Shown: positions 59,146-64,000 of the stretch, one piece after another
Layout: each line of letters starts with the position of its first letter
How positions within the stretch are numbered: position 1 is the first letter of the stretch
Assembly: GCA_039720395.1 (NCBI GenBank)
Contig: CM077823.1
Coordinates: forward strand, 30,834,371 to 30,898,370
Direction: 5' to 3'
Length of the DNA: 64,000 nucleotides
From: Liquidambar formosana
Lineage: Eukaryota; Streptophyta; Magnoliopsida; Saxifragales; Altingiaceae
The notes under the pieces: generated by a model
The model's input: the letters and a program-made list of their open reading frames with translations, nothing else
Told to the model about the DNA's origin: nothing
The model's database searches: none
Translations under genes and position numbers: made by a program

Positions 59146-60150
59146 CTTTTCTACCAAAAACGGGATAATGTCTGTTAACTTGCTATAAATTAACTATATA
59201 CTTAGATCAAAATAATTATTAATTTTCTTTGTTTTGTATTAAGTTGGGAAATATTCACTCAAAAGTAATTTATCAAAAAATAAGTTACTTTATGACTTTT
59301 GAGGAAATTACTTTTTTAGTGATCACTTTCTAACTTAATACCAAAGAAAGAATATTATCTACCAACTTGCTACAAATCAACTATATATGTGATTCAAAAG
59401 GATTACTAAATTTCTTTGTTTGGTATTAAGTTGGGAAGTGATCACCAAAAAGTAATTTCTCCAAGTAATCTCTCCAAAATTTTTTTTTTTTTCTGGTTTT
59501 TACTGCTCTTTTTTCACGGGGTATAAGTAGATTGACGCTTGATATATATTACGTATCTCTTTATTTTCATGTGGGAGAATTGAAAAACCTACACTGTACA
59601 ATGTTCAATCCAAACTTAGTAGATTGTATCATATTTTTTTTTTATTTTCTTTATGCTTATTCATCTTCTCTCCCAAAAATTGAACACATGAAACTAAAAA
59701 TAATTATAATTAGAAAAAGAGACAAATAGAGACAATGATGATTAAAAAAGAAAATGCGATATACTAGAATACATACTAACATATCAAAACCATGATCATA
59801 GGATGGATTAGGCTCTAGAGAGTCTTAATCTTTTTCTACCAAATACCATAACGTGTCACTTCTTTCAATTTTTTACAAGTTTCCACAATTAAATTATTTT
59901 TTTTCTAAATAATTTATCTTTTTTTGGAAGAATACATAAGTTTTGTGTGATATATTACGTTAACATTACACCAAATACATTTTTTCACAATCTTCCACTA
60001 TTAAAGTAATTTATTTTTGTCTATATCTTTAAAATTTAATTGACATATTATATTAACAAATGCATTTTACTATTTTAGAAAATAAATATTTTGTTAAAAT
60101 TTTAATTTTCTAAAAATATTATTTTTATAAATAAATCTATGCATCGCACG
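59146..60150 (-). repeat. dispersed repeat R1, reverse copy 1
   Basis: Reverse complement of the forward copies near 10-12.7 kb: 'gattaggctctagagagtcttaatctttttc' mirrors 'agattaagattctctagagcctaacctat' at 10300, and 'atgcttattcatcttctctcc' mirrors 10810. Copies of the small element 'acttaataccaaagaaagaa ... tttggtattaagttgggaag' lie at 59310-59460. Confidence 0.6.
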
Positions 60151-60160
60151 AGTTTTGAAG

Positions 60161-60162
<2 letters not shown>

Positions 60163-60236
<74 letters not shown>

Positions 60237-60271
60237 TGTATATATACATATATGTATATATATATATATAT
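60163..60271. repeat. (TA)n microsatellite
   Basis: About 110 bases of nearly pure TA with a few ATGTATA interruptions, capable of forming a long hairpin. Confidence 0.95.
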
Positions 60272-60384
60272 AACGAAGGATTGGTTACCTGTATTATGAC
60301 ACACGTTAGCTTTCTCCTTTTTTTCTTTTTTAATTTTTTTATTTTATAAAATCACTGCTCAACAATGAAATAAAGTTATAGTAA

Positions 60385-61400
60385 ACTTTTTTTAAAAAAA
60401 GTGTCTTTTGGTGATTATATTCCAACTTAATACCTATAAAGGATATAAGTTGTCAACTTGCTACAAATTAACTATATACGTGCATGAAATGATTAGTAAT
60501 TTACTTTGTTTCGTATTACTTGGAAAAATGATCACTAAAACGTAATTTTTCACAAAAATTTACTTCTACTGACTTTTGAGGAAATTTCCTTTCTAGTGAT
60601 CACTTTTCATCTTAATAACAAAAAAAGCTATTCTCTGTTAACTTGCTACAAATTAACTATATATGTGCTTTAAAATGACTACAATTTTTTTTTTTTTTTT
60701 TTGGTATTAAGTTAGGAAGTGGTCATCAAAAAATAATTTCCCCAACTCTTTTTTGGTGTTCACTACTCCTTTTCATGCAAGTAAATTGTCGCTTGGTATT
60801 CACTACATATCTCTCTTTGTTTTCATGTAAGAGAATCGAAAAACTCACACTATATAATGTTTAGCACAAGCTTTGTAAACTACCATATTTATTCATTTTT
60901 TTTTATGCCTATTCATCTCCTTTCCTAAAAATTGGATGTATAAAACTATAAATAATCATAATATGAGAGACAAATAGATTAAAAAAGGATTAAAAAAAAA
61001 AAAACAATAACACATTGGAATCTTCGAATTCTCCCGGTTTGTTTTCGACAATAAAAATTTATTTTAATCAAACAAATTTTTAGTATTTTTTCCCTCTTTA
61101 TGAAACTCACTAAAAACCCTTATGGAAGGTCAATATTTATCATTGTCATGCATTCTACAATCCACACCGTTGGATTTCAAGACATTTTCGACGTCTATAC
61201 TTGCTTTGGTACATACCAAAATGTTAAAACTATGATCGTGAGATGGGCTAGGCTCTAGAGAGTCTTAATCTTTTTCTACTAAATACCATAATGTGTTAGC
61301 TCATTTCTTTTTTTACAAGCTTCTACTTTTAAATTAATTGTTTTTTAAAATAATTTGTCCTTTTTGGAAGTATGATTACATTTTGTATGATTCATTAGCT
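60385..61400 (-). repeat. dispersed repeat R1, reverse copy 2
   Basis: It repeats the previous copy in the same orientation: small element at 60395-60550 and again at 60590-60745, then 'cttggtattcactacatatctc', then 'gatgggctaggctctagagagtcttaatc' at 61240. It includes 'aacccttatggaaggtcaat', the mirror of 'tcttgaccttccataaggtt' at 10435. Confidence 0.6.
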
Positions 61401-61414
61401 AACAACGCACCTAA

Positions 61415-62670
61415 TGTTATCCCAAGTGTAAAACCCTAGAGGGGGGTGAATAGGGTTTATAGCCAACTAAAAATAATTATGACAAACTAAAATTCAGATT
61501 ATTGCAACTAATAGAAAATGTAACAATAAGCAATAATGAGAAGGAGTTAGAGAATGCAAACACAAGATATTAACGAGGTTCGGCCTTCCCGCCTACGTCC
61601 TCGTCTCAAGAGCGCCGCTTGAGGATTCCACAATCCACTATAACAATCTCTTTCAAGGGTGAAGATTAAACCTTTTACAAAGAGAAGCACTCTTCAAGAC
61701 AAATCTCTCTTGTCTCAGTAGGGTTCACACAACCCTTACAACATTTGAATTTGAAGTTGGTTTGTTGTAAACAATCTCTCTAGAAGAAAATACAACTCTT
61801 GAAAACTCAACAAACTTCTAATAATTGCTCAATTGAATGCTCTTTAAGAATTAGGGCTTGAAAGCTCTTTTTCAAAGGATGGGAATTGATTGCTCTTGTA
61901 TGGATACTCATAAATGAGTTTGAAGTTATGTATTTATACCCATTTGGCTTATTATGGCCGTTGCAAGCATTAAATACCGGGAAAGAGCCGTTTGGTGGCA
62001 ATAAATGCACCATTGGGCTTTCAAAAAACTAGTCGTTATAATCCATTCGAGTGTTATAGTCGATTATAAGGCTTCATGTAGTCGACTACAAATATCAGTA
62101 GCCATTTCTAGGCATTTTTTCTTGATTTAGTTGACTATATAGGATCATATAGTCGACTACATATATCAGTAGTCAATTTAGGCTTATATCACATGATTTA
62201 GTCGACTAAATCCATGATGTAGTCGACTAAACCTTGGATTTTCAAGGTTTAACCTTCTTTTCATGCGTTTTCTACACTATGACTAATCTCTATCAACTTA
62301 GGCCTCTTATGAATGATAAATATAGTTCAATTGAGGGTCCTAAAGTCCTTCTAGGTCAATAGAGCAAGGTCATGAGCAATCATGTACATTTTGGAACCTA
62401 AAACCTCACTTATAGCCTAAATGAGTCTCATTGACGATAATTGCAGTGCTTGAGGTGCTTGTAGGTCCATTGCTAGCTTTTTATGCTCTAGATGCATCAT
62501 GCTTGAGTTTCCTTGACGTTTTGGACACGTGCCTTGAGCTCCATGGCTTGGTTGAGGTATAGAGTGCATGTGCTTGAGTCATTTGATCCTTAAGCTTATG
62601 TTTGAAACAATTTGATCTTGATTACCTAACTTTGATCATGTTCTTGACATTTAAACCATTAGAACCAACA
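61415..62670 (-). repeat. LTR of a Copia (SIRE/Maximus-like) element, possibly solo
   Basis: Read on the minus strand it begins TGTTGGTTCTAATGG and ends ...GGGATAACA, about 1.26 kb. It contains 'ccctagaggggggtgaatag' and 'ttaacgaggttcggccttcc', which I recall from LTR/leader regions of plant Copia elements. The minus-strand start resembles the LTR at base 189. No matching second LTR or convincing 5-bp duplication is seen. It carries four TAGTCGACTA palindromes near 62078-62230. Confidence 0.5.
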
Positions 62671-62729
62671 TCGATATTTTGTTATCATCAAAATCTCGAA
62701 TATGCCCTTGGTTGAAAACCTTTATGTGA

Positions 62730-64000
62730 GCGCCGGGTCCTGACCACGTCGGCTCGGGAGTACGCCACTAGCCAGGAATGCTAGCGCGGGGAAGAGTCGC
62801 CACCCGATTTGGTTTCGGGAACCAATTTGACCCCTAACAAGGGTCTAATCCGTCATAACCAGAGAATTTAGGGTTCGGAATTAGGGTACGTTATTGGGAA
62901 GGTGTTAGGCACCCAACAACGCCTGATCGAAGCTGGCCCCCACACGTGTTTTGTTGGCTTTAATTAACAAGAATCATCAATTGGATTTGACCCTATTCAT
63001 ACAATATGCAATTTAATTCAAATGATATCATGCAATAATGGTAAATAAATAAATAAAGATGAATTATACAAAGAATCAATATAATAAAAGGGCTAATCTA
63101 AATAATGATAAAAAGAATAAAGAAAGAGTCAAATAAAGAAAGAAATAAATGAATAGACAAGTAAGAAAAATAAAAGTATGAGAGGGAATAATCTACTAAT
63201 AATGAAAGAGAAACAAATAAGTAAAGAAACAAGCAGATAAGTAAGCAAGAGAATAAAAATAAATAAGGGAATGGTTTAAATAAAGAACTAATCTAGAGAA
63301 ATAAATAATAAAATATGGAACCAATCTAAATAAAGAAATGATAATAAAAAGAAGATTGACACAAAGAAAGAAAGATATATGAGGGATAAACAAACATAGT
63401 ATTAACCTAAACTAGAGAATAGATAAAATATGGAATCAAATAAGTATGGAATGAATAATATAGAATAAAATAAATATAATAAAAGAGTCAACCGATTATA
63501 CAAAGGAGGTGCGTATGCACAACCGTAAAGTGCGTACGCACTTTCGATTTATGCGTACATACATTCGATTCACGGAACCCCGAAATTAATGATATGCTTC
63601 CACAAGTAATAAAATATGTAAATGTATAAAAAAACTATGATAATCAAGTCCTAAATCTATATACACATAACTAAAAAGATTAAAATGATAAAAATAAAAT
63701 TAGTAAGGGATGGGAATAAATCAAAATGAACTAAGAAAAAGAAATCTTAATTTAGTGAATGAGAATACATATGAAGAGATGAATGCGCCTATTCTACGAT
63801 GTGGTTACATAAATTAATCGATGCAGAAAATTACTAATCATGTGAAAGATGAAATAAATAAAAATCAAAAGAGAACTAAATAAATAAATTTACTAAAAAA
63901 TGAGAAACAACTACACAATCATGGGAGAAAGAGAAGCATGTTCGGACATTCAAAAATAATAACCAGCTATCTCAAATAATGGAGAAAGAGATGGAAAAGT
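62730..64000 (+). repeat. retrotransposon-like non-coding sequence (Tat/Ogre-type leader), runs off the window
   Basis: 'ggggaagagtcgccacccgatt' and 'ggaaggtgttaggcacccaa' are words I recall from the non-coding leader of Tat/Ogre Ty3/Gypsy elements. After about 62960 the sequence becomes very A-rich with many GAATAAAT-type words and no gene. Around 63508-63542 'gtgcgtatgcac' and 'gtgcgtacgcac' form short palindromes. Confidence 0.4.

Noticed and set aside
60155..60349. 64-codon frame of Tyr-Ile repeats
   Set aside because: Translation of the (TA)n microsatellite.

Overview
This is a repeat-rich stretch of a flowering-plant nuclear genome, probably a (woody) eudicot. The evidence is GT-AG introns, A/T-rich intergenic DNA, plant-type serine carboxypeptidase-like (SCPL) genes, an exon matching the plant MON2 N-terminus, a FAR1/MULE-type transposase, tRNA-derived SINEs, MITEs and LTR elements. 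I cannot name the species. There is no operon structure. All exon models are hand-read from splice signals and reading phase.

Host genes. Three SCPL loci lie in tandem on the + strand. The middle one (16759-22854) is the only complete gene: 14 exons, 1452 nt, 483 residues, with a Ser-Asp-His triad and a signal-like N-terminus. The first (4578-8179) is a close copy of exons 3-14 without exons 1-2. The third (49339-57899) is a more divergent paralogue of which only exons 1-4 are visible; its first splice donor is mutated and its introns are full of transposons. An isolated exon 1 of a MON2-like gene, with its CT-rich 5' leader, sits at 9196-9300, and a decayed partial copy follows.

Mobile DNA. 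The largest object is a Mutator-like element of about 21.2 kb (25040-46224) with terminal inverted repeats over 2 kb long and a 9-bp target duplication matching at 8 positions. It carries two genes pointing inward from the two ends: a small GRF-type zinc-finger gene on the left (27129-27433) and a decayed FAR1/MULE transposase on the right (43655 down to 32634). Its repeats hold tandem exon-intron modules, seven on the left and five on the right. A non-autonomous LTR retrotransposon (34025-42797, target duplication ATGGT) has landed in the transposase. The interior also holds a MATE-transporter-like exon and a SINE.

The third SCPL locus is broken up by a 611-bp hAT-like MITE (49574-50184), a 6.1-kb inverted-repeat element (50329-56439) containing a 2.7-kb minisatellite built on the word GGTCACT, and a short MULE-like element (about 56606-57361).

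Layout. 1-660: end of a minus-strand LTR element. 660-4120: duplicated non-coding DNA. 4128-8362: SCPL copy 1. 8.9-9.8 kb: MON2 exon. 10-16.6 kb: dispersed repeats. 16.7-23.0 kb: intact SCPL gene. 23-25 kb: MITEs and low-complexity DNA. 25.0-46.2 kb: MULE with nested retrotransposon. 46.2-49.3 kb: non-coding repeats. 49.3-57.9 kb: SCPL copy 3 and its insertions. 58-64 kb: dispersed repeats, an LTR and retrotransposon-like non-coding DNA.
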